Origin: Oligoflexia bacterium
Lineage (GTDB): Bacteria > Bdellovibrionota > UBA1018
Assembly: GCA_014378465.1 (NCBI GenBank)
Contig: JACMNQ010000052.1
Location: 1-64,000 of the forward strand
DNA: 64,000 bases
Direction of reading: 5' to 3'
In this document: positions 51,991 to 60,537 of the stretch, one piece after another
Position numbering within the stretch: position 1 is the first letter of the stretch
How the letters are laid out: every line of letters starts with the position of its first letter
Notes under the pieces: model-generated
What the model was told of the DNA's origin: nothing
Seen by the model: the letters and a program-made list of their open reading frames with translations, nothing else
Database searches by the model: none
Program-made: the position numbers and the translations under genes

Positions 51991-53208
51991 TCATCTTCGA
52001 TTGGTGCTGGCGCTGAGGACCCAGTCTGAACTGAAGATCTTTTCATAATGATTGAAAATTTCTGGACTCGTCAGAACGATTGCCGCCTCACGATTGTTCA
52101 GGATCGAGTTATAATCCCAATTGATGGAGCTGACCAGAGTCAGACGCCCATCAATCAAGGCACCCTTGTTATGAATGTAATCCACTCCCATGGCTTTCAC
52201 ATTCGCGATTCTGGCAGTCAGGTTCGGTTTGCCATTCCGCTGGGCGAGCTGATTGAGTAGGTCCACACAGATTCGGTTCCTGGGTCTGGCGGGTTTTCCA
52301 GGTTTGTCAAACGTGTGGTCATCATTCAGAAGCACCCGAATCTGGACTCCACGTTTTGCGGCGGAGACCAGCGCATCCACCAGCGGTGAGCGATCAGCAC
52401 CGTTCCACGCCGAATCAAAGGTCATCTGCTGCAGATCAATGGAGACCCCCGCGTGCGTGATCAGACTCAGCAGGCCACTCAGGCTCGACTCGGGCGAGAG
52501 AATGGTCTCCACCTTCGAGGCATGGAGCACCGGAAAGGCATTCAGGCCGGGTCCCGCTAAGTTCGCCGAAACGGCCCCGTTCCGAGCACGTGATGGAGAT
52601 TGCACAGTCAGATCCCTCACATCCCCCTGAGTCAGGTCACTGTCTTCCAGAAAAAGCTGATGAAAGTCTGAGGCGAGGGCCGGGTCCGAGACCAGAACTT
52701 CCCAGCCTCGGTTCCCGATGGAACCTGGTTCGGGATTGCCCGTAGGTGAATAATTTTCAGAGCCGATCAGAAGGGCCGCGCCATCAATGACCGCATACTT
52801 GGCGTGATCAAATCGAAACCGGCGCCCGCTTCTTCCCGGAAGCTGAATCATTTCATAAAGGTGATTGGATGATGCGGACTGAGTTCTCATGGCTGCAACC
52901 AGCTGCTTCTGAATCTCGCGGGCCGCCGACGAAAGTCCGCTCACGGGGGCACCTTCTTCGAGAATCTCCACTTTGACACCTGAATGGATGCGTTCGATCA
53001 GTGCGTCGGCCACTTTCTGAGAAGTCAGGTCATAAATATTGAGGAAGATCGAAGACCGGGCACTTTTCAAAGTCTCGACGGTCAGGGCCAGATCATTCCC
53101 CGGAGCTTCACTGACTCTGACGTCGGAGCAGATCGCCGAAGTTGAAAGAAGAGCGAGTGAGAACCACGCCAGAATCAAAACGGAAGCTGCAGAAGTTGAC
53201 TTGAACAT
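51991..53208 (-). CDS. Exported phospholipase D-family protein
   Basis: A 405-residue PLD-superfamily protein with a signal peptide (AASVLILAWFSLALLSTSAIC). Two HKD blocks are present: HAKYAVIDGAALLIGSEN (about residues 135-152) and YIHNKGALIDGRLTLVSS (about 365-382), each with the His, Lys and Asp. Such proteins hydrolyse phosphodiesters of lipids or nucleic acids. It is the first gene of a unit with the ABC exporter (27-base gap), so phospholipid or lipoprotein work at the envelope is a reasonable guess. Confidence 0.87.
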   Translation of the reverse strand: MFKSTSAASVLILAWFSLALLSTSAICSDVRVSEAPGNDLALTVETLKSARSSIFLNIYDLTSQKVADALIERIHSGVKVEILEEGAPVSGLSSAAREIQKQLVAAMRTQSASSNHLYEMIQLPGRSGRRFRFDHAKYAVIDGAALLIGSENYSPTGNPEPGSIGNRGWEVLVSDPALASDFHQLFLEDSDLTQGDVRDLTVQSPSRARNGAVSANLAGPGLNAFPVLHASKVETILSPESSLSGLLSLITHAGVSIDLQQMTFDSAWNGADRSPLVDALVSAAKRGVQIRVLLNDDHTFDKPGKPARPRNRICVDLLNQLAQRNGKPNLTARIANVKAMGVDYIHNKGALIDGRLTLVSSINWDYNSILNNREAAIVLTSPEIFNHYEKIFSSDWVLSASTNRR

Positions 53209-53397
53209 GATTTTTCTTCCCCCGAAGAGTCATCGAGAACTTCCTAAAAAGTGTGCACTTTGCAATACCTGATTATCCTCAGGGCAGCACGTTGATAAAT
53301 CTAGGAATTTCCACAGGAATTCATTTTTTAAATAACGCATTTAGCCAGTCACCCAGATCGATTTGCGCCCGCACCTGATCGGTGCCATAAGAGGAGC

Positions 53398-53844
53398 ATG
53401 AAAATATTCTCAGCTCTGGTTCTGTCCCTGATGATTTCCGGCACCTCGGCTTTCGCTGATGAAGGAACGATCCATGTCAGCTTCAACCACCTCCGGAATG
53501 AACGCGGACAGATCCTCGTGAGCCTCTACGATTCGGCAGAAGGGTTTCCGAACGAAGCCCGCGCGGCTCTGAGAACCGCAGTGGTCCCGCTCGATTCAGG
53601 TCATCCCGAGATCACCTTCGAGAACCTGCCGTTCGGGGACTATGCGATCGCCGTGGTTCATGATGAGAACAAGAACGGTAAACTCGACCTGGCGGCACTC
53701 GGCTGGCCCAAGGAAGGCTACGGCGCATCTGAAAATCCCGCCATGTCCCGAAGAAGCCCCCGTTTTGACGAAGCCCAGTTCACTGTCGAAGCGGCAATGA
53801 CGGAGCTTGAAATCCAGCTTCAGTACTTTCACCTCTTCAATTGA
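53398..53844 (+). CDS. DUF2141 exported protein
   Basis: A 148-residue protein with a signal peptide (SALVLSLMISGTSAFA). The pattern IHVSFNHLRNERGQILVSLYDS, LPFGDYAIAVVHDENKNGKLD and GWPKEGYGASENP is typical of DUF2141, a small beta-sandwich periplasmic family of unknown function. The DENKNGKLD loop looks calcium-binding-like. The stop overlaps the next start by one base. Confidence 0.87.
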   Translation: MKIFSALVLSLMISGTSAFADEGTIHVSFNHLRNERGQILVSLYDSAEGFPNEARAALRTAVVPLDSGHPEITFENLPFGDYAIAVVHDENKNGKLDLAALGWPKEGYGASENPAMSRRSPRFDEAQFTVEAAMTELEIQLQYFHLFN

Positions 53845-54215
53845 TGGCCACTCAGGAGATCGCAGTCAAAATCCGCAGTCAGACGGACGAAGTCTCCATA
53901 GGGAGCGTTCAGCTGGAGATCTGGGATCAGAAGGAAAGAATGAGACGCGCCCTGAAGCTGCTGGCTCTGCTCTGGGGAATCGGAATTTTCTGCGTGATCC
54001 TTCCACTGGTTCACTTCTTCCTGGTTCCAAGCTTTCTGATTGCAGGCCCCATTGCCGCGTCGATCGTCTATGCGAAAGACCGGATGATTCTCGGTGGAAA
54101 AGGTCTCTGCCCTCACTGCAAACAGGATCTGCCCATCGCCAAGACCCAGGACCAGTGGCCGATCTCCGACTTATGCACAGTATGTCAAAGCGCGCTTTCT
54201 ATAGAGAAAGTGTAA
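53844..54215 (+). CDS. Two-helix membrane protein with C-terminal zinc ribbon
   Basis: A 123-residue protein from the ATG at 53844 (TGATG overlap with the DUF2141 stop). The hydrophobic segment LLALLWGIGIFCVILPLVHFF and FLIAGPIAASIVYA form a helical hairpin. Two Cys-x-x-Cys pairs follow (CPHCKQDL; CTVCQSAL), a likely zinc ribbon on the cytosolic side. Function unknown. Confidence 0.75.
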   Translation: MATQEIAVKIRSQTDEVSIGSVQLEIWDQKERMRRALKLLALLWGIGIFCVILPLVHFFLVPSFLIAGPIAASIVYAKDRMILGGKGLCPHCKQDLPIAKTQDQWPISDLCTVCQSALSIEKV

Positions 54216-54277
54216 AATAGCCTGGCCCCCCGCGCAATCTCCTTGCCTAGGTCGATTCTCTGAACTATCTGGCGTGG

Positions 54278-55936
54278 ATGCATCTTACCTGGATTGATTA
54301 CCTGATTATCGCCATCTACTTCGTGTTCGTTCTTGGTATTGGCTACTTCCTCAAAAGGAAGATCAAAAGCAGCAGCGACTTTTTGATGAGTGGACGTTCC
54401 ATCCCCCTCTGGATCACGAGCATGGCGTTCGTGTCTGCGAACCTCGGGGCCCAGGAAGTCATCGGGATGTCGGCTTCGGGCGCGAAGTACGGAATGATGA
54501 CCAGCCACTTCTACTGGCTCGGCGCCATTCCTGCGATGGTATTTCTCGGAATCTTCATGATGCCTTTCTACTACGGCAGTAAAGCGAGATCCGTTCCGGA
54601 GTATCTGGTGCTCCGCTTCGACGAGAAGACCCGAGGATTGAACGCTCTGTCTTTTGCGGCGATGACCGTGTTCTCTTCCGGAGTGTCGCTGTATGCTCTT
54701 GCTCTTCTCCTCAAGACTCTGCTGGGCTGGAGCTTTGAAACTTCGATCATGCTCTCTGCCGGGATCGTCATGGTCTACACCCTGCTCGGCGGCCTCACGA
54801 GCGCGATCTACAATGAAGTCCTTCAGTTTTTTCTGATTGTTCTCGGCATCGCACCTCTCGTCTACGTCGGGCTCCATCACGTCGGCGGCTGGGAGGGCAT
54901 GAAAGCTCACCTTGAACCCGTCATGCTCCACACCTGGAAGTACATGGGCAACGCCTCGGACAATCCCATGAACGTCGACCTCTACAGCATGATGATGGGT
55001 CTCGGCTTTGTCCTTTCGTTCGGTTACTGGTGCACGGATTTTCTCGTCGTCCAGCGCGCCATGGTCGCTCCCGACATGGCCAGTGCCCAGAAGACTCCTC
55101 TCATTGCGGCCGTGCCGAAGATGCTCCTGCCTTTCATCGTCATCTTGCCTGGACTCATCGCGGTCGCTCTGACTCGCATGGGTGGCGACTTCACGTTGCC
55201 GCTCAAAATGGATGGCCGCGTTGATTACGACATGACTCTCCCAACGATGCTCTCGCACTTCTATCCAACCGGACTTCTCGGAGTCGGCCTGACGGCCCTG
55301 ATGGCGTCTTTCATGTCCGGGATGGCCGGTAACGTCACCGCTTTCAACTCGGTGTGGACCTACGATATCTATCAAGCCTACTTCAACAAGAACGCTTCGG
55401 ATGACCATTACCTGCGCGTCGGCAAGATGACGACCATCATCGGGATCCTGATCTCCGTGGCGACGGCTTATCTTGCCCGCAGCTTCAACAACATCATGGA
55501 TCTTCTCCAACTCGTGTTCGGTTTTGTGAATGCTCCGCTTTTCGCCACTTTCCTTCTGGGAATGTTCTGGAAGAGAACGACCAGCAACGGCGCCTTTTAC
55601 GGCCTGCTCAGCGGAACTTTCGGGGCAGCAGTCGTTCATGGAATCACTTCGGCCGAAGGCAAGGGCGGCTGGCTCGTCTCCACTCCCGTTCACGTGTTTC
55701 AGTCCACCATGGCTCAGGCTTTCGGGATCGCGATCGCTTCGTGGACAACCTGCTTCATCGTGACCATCCTCATCAGCTTCGTCACGAAACCGAAGAAGGA
55801 CTCAGAAATGGTGGGTTTGGTCTACAGCCTCACTGCACGTCCAAAGGCCGCAAAGATGGCCTGGTACAAGCGTCCAGCAGCACTTGCCGCACTTGTCCTG
55901 ATCACGACCTTCATCTTCAACCTGATTTTCTACTGA
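54278..55936 (+). CDS. Sodium:solute symporter (SSS/SLC5 family)
   Basis: A 552-residue inner-membrane transporter with about 14 helices, of the sugar/sodium symporter type. Recognisable parts are the N-terminal IDYLIIAIYFVFVLGIGYFL, FLMSGRSIPLWITSMAFVSANLGAQEV (the first functional helix and loop), KARSVPEYLVLRFDEKTR, and LMASFMSGMAGNVTAFNSVW. It should co-transport Na+ with a sugar or similar solute; the substrate is not determined. A 64-residue membrane protein follows and may be an accessory subunit. Confidence 0.93.
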   Translation: MHLTWIDYLIIAIYFVFVLGIGYFLKRKIKSSSDFLMSGRSIPLWITSMAFVSANLGAQEVIGMSASGAKYGMMTSHFYWLGAIPAMVFLGIFMMPFYYGSKARSVPEYLVLRFDEKTRGLNALSFAAMTVFSSGVSLYALALLLKTLLGWSFETSIMLSAGIVMVYTLLGGLTSAIYNEVLQFFLIVLGIAPLVYVGLHHVGGWEGMKAHLEPVMLHTWKYMGNASDNPMNVDLYSMMMGLGFVLSFGYWCTDFLVVQRAMVAPDMASAQKTPLIAAVPKMLLPFIVILPGLIAVALTRMGGDFTLPLKMDGRVDYDMTLPTMLSHFYPTGLLGVGLTALMASFMSGMAGNVTAFNSVWTYDIYQAYFNKNASDDHYLRVGKMTTIIGILISVATAYLARSFNNIMDLLQLVFGFVNAPLFATFLLGMFWKRTTSNGAFYGLLSGTFGAAVVHGITSAEGKGGWLVSTPVHVFQSTMAQAFGIAIASWTTCFIVTILISFVTKPKKDSEMVGLVYSLTARPKAAKMAWYKRPAALAALVLITTFIFNLIFY

Positions 55937-55958
55937 ACTCAACAGGAACTAGGCAATT

Positions 55959-56153
55959 ATGGAAAAGCGACTTTCTGATTTGAGATTTGTGATCGGCCTG
56001 TTCTTTTTGATCGTCAGCGTGATTCTGATTCTCAAAGGCATGACGGACGATCCCACGCCACTTCATCTGAACATTTTTTCAGGCTCCATCATGCTGGTGT
56101 TTTCAATCATCATGATCACGCTGCACCTGATGGACAAGCGTTACCGGATTTAA
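55959..56153 (+). CDS. Small two-helix membrane protein, possible symporter partner
   Basis: A 64-residue protein with two membrane segments (FVIGLFFLIVSVILILKG; IFSGSIMLVFSIIMITLHLM). The strong ribosome site AGGAACTAGG precedes the ATG and it begins 22 bases after the symporter stop. Small proteins of this type are found next to SSS symporters; the partnership here is inferred from position. Confidence 0.75.
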   Translation: MEKRLSDLRFVIGLFFLIVSVILILKGMTDDPTPLHLNIFSGSIMLVFSIIMITLHLMDKRYRI

Positions 56154-56181
56154 CACTGATCATCCCAGGCACTTAAACTAA

Positions 56182-56891
56182 AACGCGGGCAAAATTGAAA
56201 ATGGTCAACAGGCAGAAGACACCTTCAATCCATTTCCTGTACTCGCTTCGCGCGCTGGACTCTGTTCTGGATTTCGAATCGGGCGCTTTATCTTTACGGC
56301 ACATCACTGCTTTGCAACAGGAGAGAGACTGATCCGGGCTTACTTCGGCGATTCCGGGCTTGAAGTCGGGCTTGACGCCTCTGCCCCAGATTACGATGAA
56401 GCAGACGTCGTCAATCGAGTGAAATCAGATTTAGGATTTTTTTCGATATAAAAAAGTGACTCTGGCCAGTTTCAAGGTTTCTGGTCTGATTCACCCACGA
56501 TTAAAGTTTCATGTACACTCATTCCAAACTCAGAATCCATCAGCATTCATGGATTTGGACCAGCCGATGGGAGCGGCACATGACGGACGCTAACAGTCCA
56601 ATCGACGTACTTTCCGGAGACTTGGAAAGATTTCAGACTTCTCAAGAACCCACAGCGGCTGCTACCTTGCGAATTCGTGATAGTCCGATTTTCTCAACAT
56701 CGGGCTTACGTCGGGGTGACTCAGGCGGGCCAGCTTTTTGGCAATGCGCAAATCACTCCGAAACCCAAGCAGGAGCAGTCATTCACGTCTTAGAGGACCA
56801 GCCTACGGGGCAATCTTTAATGGGAATTGTTACATCCTTTTCAAATGAATCGACCCGTAAGTTCCTTTATAAAATGAAACACCTGATCTGA
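56182..56891 (+). pseudogene. Decayed exported chymotrypsin-like (S1) serine protease
   Basis: Frame 1 opens after a stop at 56179 without any start codon and reads KIENGQQAEDTF, GLCSGFRIGRFIFTAHHCF (His block at 56302-56307), then EADVVNRVKSDLGF before a TAA. The same frame later reads IHGFGPADGSGT and, after a TGA, RTLTVQSTYFPETW. The serine block GLRRGDSGGPAFW (56715 on) and SLMGIVTSFSNEST lie in a different frame. All S1 landmarks are present in order but without a signal peptide or an intact frame, so the gene is dead. Confidence 0.8.
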
Positions 56892-56949
56892 ATGACGTGA
56901 TTGATTCAAATTGTCGCCCGTGACTTCCTTGCAAAGCGAATCAAAAATT

Positions 56950-57597
56950 TCACGAATAGTAAGGCTGCGTGCCCGTCGAATGATCCGTCACATCGACGAT
57001 TTCAGTGAGCTGAGGAAACTTCGAGAAAATGATTCTCTCCACACCCTGTTTCAGAGTGACTGCTGCCGAACTGCAGCCTTTGCAGCCGCCACTCATGGTG
57101 ACGTAAAGCCGGGTACCGCGGATGTCCTCCAGTTTGATGTGACCCCCGTGCGAGGCGACCGATGGATTCACTTCGGCATCGAGAACCTGCTGAACTTGCC
57201 CGCGCAAATCTCCCGCCTGAAGAACTGGACCTTTGAGCTTCTCACGGTATGACGCCGGGATAAGCGATGCTCCTTGCGCGCGAGCTTCAGAAAACGCCTG
57301 ACGAATCGCCTGCCCCACCTGTTTACCTAAAATCTGCCACGAGTCGGTCCCTGTCTTTGCAACCGTGATGCTCGTGACGGAGATCATGACCTGCGAAACC
57401 CCAGGGAGAGCGAAGAGTGCCTCCAGGAGAGGCGCTCCTTCCGCTTTCGACTTGTCCGAGCAATTGAAAGTTTCTTCGGAAACCGGTTCGGTCAGGCTGA
57501 AAATGCAGACCTGGGGATCGGAAGTCGGATGAGCCGTGATCTTGAGTTCACCCAGGGAAGCCGGATGAACGGTCGTCGTCGGATTCATTTCAGACAT
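56950..57597 (-). CDS. nfu: Nfu-type Fe-S cluster scaffold/carrier protein
   Basis: A 215-residue protein (ATG 57597, inside the stop region of the mrp gene). Residues 15-110 fit the Nfu N-terminal domain (FSLTEPVSEETFNC; LLEALFALPGVSQVMIS). Residues 130-205 are the NifU C-terminal domain (VASHGGHIKLEDI; MSGGCKGCSSAAVTLKQGVE) with the Cys-x-x-Cys that binds a 4Fe-4S cluster between two subunits. It is coupled to the Mrp-type carrier, which suggests one Fe-S delivery unit. Confidence 0.92.
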   Translation of the reverse strand: MSEMNPTTTVHPASLGELKITAHPTSDPQVCIFSLTEPVSEETFNCSDKSKAEGAPLLEALFALPGVSQVMISVTSITVAKTGTDSWQILGKQVGQAIRQAFSEARAQGASLIPASYREKLKGPVLQAGDLRGQVQQVLDAEVNPSVASHGGHIKLEDIRGTRLYVTMSGGCKGCSSAAVTLKQGVERIIFSKFPQLTEIVDVTDHSTGTQPYYS

Positions 57598-58906
57598 CAA
57601 ATGCCTCCTGCTGGACTTTCCTGGACTGTGAAGCCAGTTGCTGCAGATTCTTGAAAGGATAGATACCGGTGTTGTGACCGTCTGAAAATTTCACGGTGAC
57701 TGCGTATCGACCCACGCGGTCCACGCTCTTCACCTGAATGTCGAGCGGAACACGATTGGGATCCAGGATCCGCTTTCCGGTATTTTCATCCACACACATC
57801 GCGCAACCGCAGTTCACCCGCAGCTGATGAGCCCGGTAAACGCTGGTTTCATCATTCGGCCAACGGAGAAGAACTTCGCCGCTTGCAGCGAGCGTGATTT
57901 CCTCGGGTTCCGTACCGTTCTGGGTCTGTTTGAGAATTTTCATCTGAGCCTGAACCGCGTTTGAAAAAGCAAGAATGGCCTGAGCGGCAGGGGACTCTGA
58001 AGTCTTTGCGAGAACCGGGATGCCTTCATCTCCACTCATCATGATCTCTGGATCCAGTGGGAGCGATCCAAGAAATGGAACTCCGAGTTCCTTCGCGAGG
58101 CGTGCGCCGCCACCTTCCTTGAAGATCGCGGTCTCGACTCCGCAGTGCTTGCAGGTGAAGCCACTCATGTTCTCCACGATTCCAAGAATCGGAACATTGA
58201 GCTGCTCAAACATCTTGAGACCTTTTTTCGCGATCCCGAGGGCGACTTCCTGAGGAGTGGTGACGATCACGGCGCCCGAGAGTGCAGCCTGTTGAGCGAT
58301 GGTCAACTGCACATCGCCTGTCCCCGGAGGCAGATCAAGAAGGAGGTAATCGAGGGAACCCCACTGCACTCCTGAAATGAACTGCTGAATCACTTTCATC
58401 GCCATCGGAGCGCGCCACACGACAGGCCCGTCGTGACCCATGAGGAGGCCCATCGACATGAATTTCACGCCATGCTTTTCGGTCGGAACAAGCTGTCCTT
58501 CAGTCGCGTGATTTTCATTCGCATTTGCGCCGAACATTCCAGGCTGACTCGGACCATAGATATCAGCATCCATGATGCCAACCGTCGCGCCTGAAAATCT
58601 GAGAGCGACCGCAAGATTTGCGGTGACCGTGGATTTGCCCACGCCGCCTTTGCCGCTGGCAATGGCGATGATGTTCTTCACTGCAGACAGGCTTTGGGGA
58701 GTGGACGGACCCGTGGTCTTCGCCTGGGGAGTGGGTGCGCGAGCCGTGGCAGTTGCGCCGGCCGGTGCGTGGCTGTGCTCGGGATCGGCAGTGTGACCAT
58801 CAGAATGCCCTGCACCATGAGAACAGGAAGCTGAGTGGACATGGCCCGAGCCAGTGGAGTGAGACGTGGGAGATTGAGCCGTTTTCTTGCGATTCCAGAA
58901 TGCCAT
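57590..58906 (-). CDS. mrp: Mrp/ApbC-type Fe-S carrier ATPase fused to a DUF971 domain
   Basis: A 438-residue protein. Residues 14-75 are His/Ala/Ser-rich (GHVHSASCSHGAGHSDGH), possibly metal-binding. The P-loop ATPase domain follows: IASGKGGVGKSTVTANLAVAL, MDADIYGPSQP, LLLDLPPGTGDVQLT, and the Cys-x-x-Cys FTCKHCG that bridges the cluster. The C-terminal 85 residues (LRWPNDETSVYRAHQLRVN; CGCAMCVDE; VGRYAVTVKFSDGHNTGIY) are a DUF971 domain, as in plastid HCF101. The usual N-terminal MIP18-like domain of Mrp is absent. Transcribed before nfu. Confidence 0.92.
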   Translation of the reverse strand: MAFWNRKKTAQSPTSHSTGSGHVHSASCSHGAGHSDGHTADPEHSHAPAGATATARAPTPQAKTTGPSTPQSLSAVKNIIAIASGKGGVGKSTVTANLAVALRFSGATVGIMDADIYGPSQPGMFGANANENHATEGQLVPTEKHGVKFMSMGLLMGHDGPVVWRAPMAMKVIQQFISGVQWGSLDYLLLDLPPGTGDVQLTIAQQAALSGAVIVTTPQEVALGIAKKGLKMFEQLNVPILGIVENMSGFTCKHCGVETAIFKEGGGARLAKELGVPFLGSLPLDPEIMMSGDEGIPVLAKTSESPAAQAILAFSNAVQAQMKILKQTQNGTEPEEITLAASGEVLLRWPNDETSVYRAHQLRVNCGCAMCVDENTGKRILDPNRVPLDIQVKSVDRVGRYAVTVKFSDGHNTGIYPFKNLQQLASQSRKVQQEAFDV

Positions 58907-58943
58907 AGCGCGACTCTAATCCAGCCAGGGAAGGGTGTCAAAG

Positions 58944-60380
58944 TCAGTAGTCGGAAAGTACCCCCTCACAACCCCATTTCGAGTGAGGAAAAAGCCGGTT
59001 CAGGATCGACCAGCCCAGTCCCTGGGGCTTTGTGTGGCCGGTGACCGCATTGGCCACGGACCGCTTCGCTTCAAGAGCGGCTCCCTGGATCCACTGCAGC
59101 CCGCTGGCATCAGGGCTCACTTTGAAACCTCGATGCAGGTATCCGGTTCGAATGGAGTCATTGAGCATTTTGGCGAAGTGGAGACCACCGATGGTTTCCC
59201 GGGCGATCAGGCCCTGTTCCATCCACTGTGGGAGAAACTTGTCGAGATTGTAGACGAAACCACCCGCGTAGTGGTTATAAACGCTTCGCAAAAGCGCACC
59301 GTCAAGTTCAGACTGGTGGTACTCCTTGGCGAAGTCGTTGATGAAGGGAAGTGAGTTTGCTTTGGGAAGCTTCAGCGCCGCGCGGTATTGAAAATCCACA
59401 TCAAAGCCGCCGAGATCCCGGAAAATATATTTGCCTGTCGGAAGCCCGTCCTCCCCCAGCTCAAGCAGGCTGTTCTGCGCATGGGCTTCCATGCTGAAAC
59501 CATGATCAATCGTGGTCGAAATCCAGGTTCGGACAAAGGGTTCGATGATGCGAGTGCGGACGAATTCACTTGGACTCTGGCCGCTTTTGTTGATCATCTC
59601 AACGAGAAGAGGTGGACCTTGCGCAGTACCACCGCCATAAAGTGCGAAAAGCGAAACGAAGGATCGTTTTCCTTCGACGATGCCTTCTGGAAACTCGCGG
59701 ATCAGCATTCCGCCTCGATCCATCCCCTGAGGGATGACACCCAGAGTTTCGGGCATCCATTCAAATCCCCGGGGCAGCAGCTCTCGAGACGCCTGAAAAG
59801 TGTTGTGTGTTCCGATGGAACGCGAGATTTCGGAGATGGGGATCGTGCGCACGACCGCACTCACTTCCTTGTTCAGGCTGACTTTGGCCATGAAAGGAGT
59901 GACGCCTTCTTTCCAGACCAACAGACTCCGTGACGAAGAAGTTGCTGTGGCATGAAAGCTGTCAGCAGGAGTCGCCGACTTCAGAAATTCGGCATAGAGA
60001 GACTCGGATTCCGGGTGCACGAAGAAGCGGACCTGCTCGACCCCGTTGTGATCTCGGAACATGATCTTGCGAATCGATTCGTTCATCCCATCGCCTTTGA
60101 AAGCGTGAGTCAGCGATTCGTCGACCCAGTAGCTGGGAAGATCAAAGACATTCCCATTTTCCGGCGCGTAGAACTGATCCTGGGTGTTTCCCTTGCCCAT
60201 GTTGAGCCGATCGGGATCCACTGAAAGAGACATGCGTTTCTGCTCAGTCTCCAGAAAATCGATCAGAGATTTTGGCAGCAGGGACTTTGGACCAGGTTCC
60301 TGGCAGTGCGCCGCCTGAGTGAACAGGCTCGAAACAGCGGCAAAGAGCAGTGGGAGAAACAGATACTTTGATTGAGTCAT
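58944..60380 (-). CDS. Exported protein resembling IucA/IucC siderophore synthetases
   Basis: A 478-residue protein with a clear signal peptide (YLFLPLLFAAVSSLFTQAAHC). The mature part follows the IucA/IucC order by pattern. MAKVSLNKEVSAVVRTI resembles the KxSLxxxxTSAxRT strand. GGMLIREFPEG, then FVRTRIIEPFVRTWISTTID and GFSMEAHAQNSLLEL match the GIxLEAHxQNxLxxL block, and KYIFRDLGGFDV the RDxGG block. Normal family members are cytosolic ATP-using enzymes of about 600 residues, so export is odd; it may have lost catalysis or use another donor. Divergent from an exported GNAT-like protein gene. Function unproven. Confidence 0.6.
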   Translation of the reverse strand: MTQSKYLFLPLLFAAVSSLFTQAAHCQEPGPKSLLPKSLIDFLETEQKRMSLSVDPDRLNMGKGNTQDQFYAPENGNVFDLPSYWVDESLTHAFKGDGMNESIRKIMFRDHNGVEQVRFFVHPESESLYAEFLKSATPADSFHATATSSSRSLLVWKEGVTPFMAKVSLNKEVSAVVRTIPISEISRSIGTHNTFQASRELLPRGFEWMPETLGVIPQGMDRGGMLIREFPEGIVEGKRSFVSLFALYGGGTAQGPPLLVEMINKSGQSPSEFVRTRIIEPFVRTWISTTIDHGFSMEAHAQNSLLELGEDGLPTGKYIFRDLGGFDVDFQYRAALKLPKANSLPFINDFAKEYHQSELDGALLRSVYNHYAGGFVYNLDKFLPQWMEQGLIARETIGGLHFAKMLNDSIRTGYLHRGFKVSPDASGLQWIQGAALEAKRSVANAVTGHTKPQGLGWSILNRLFPHSKWGCEGVLSDY

Positions 60381-60537
60381 GAACTATCCCCGTTCTGAGT
60401 TATCGGGTTCCAAGCGGGGTTGCTTGAATCTGATGCACCCCCCTTGTGAACTGTCGCATTTCCATCGCAGTTTCAGTCACTTGCCAGAAAATCGGCCCGG
60501 AACTTGAGTTTGAAACAGATGGGGTCGATAGGGTGAG

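Noticed and set aside
54185-55693. Minus-strand ORF of 502 codons opposite the sodium:solute symporter
   Set aside because: Its His/Asp/Glu/Arg-rich translation is the complement of hydrophobic helix codons; the symporter is certain.
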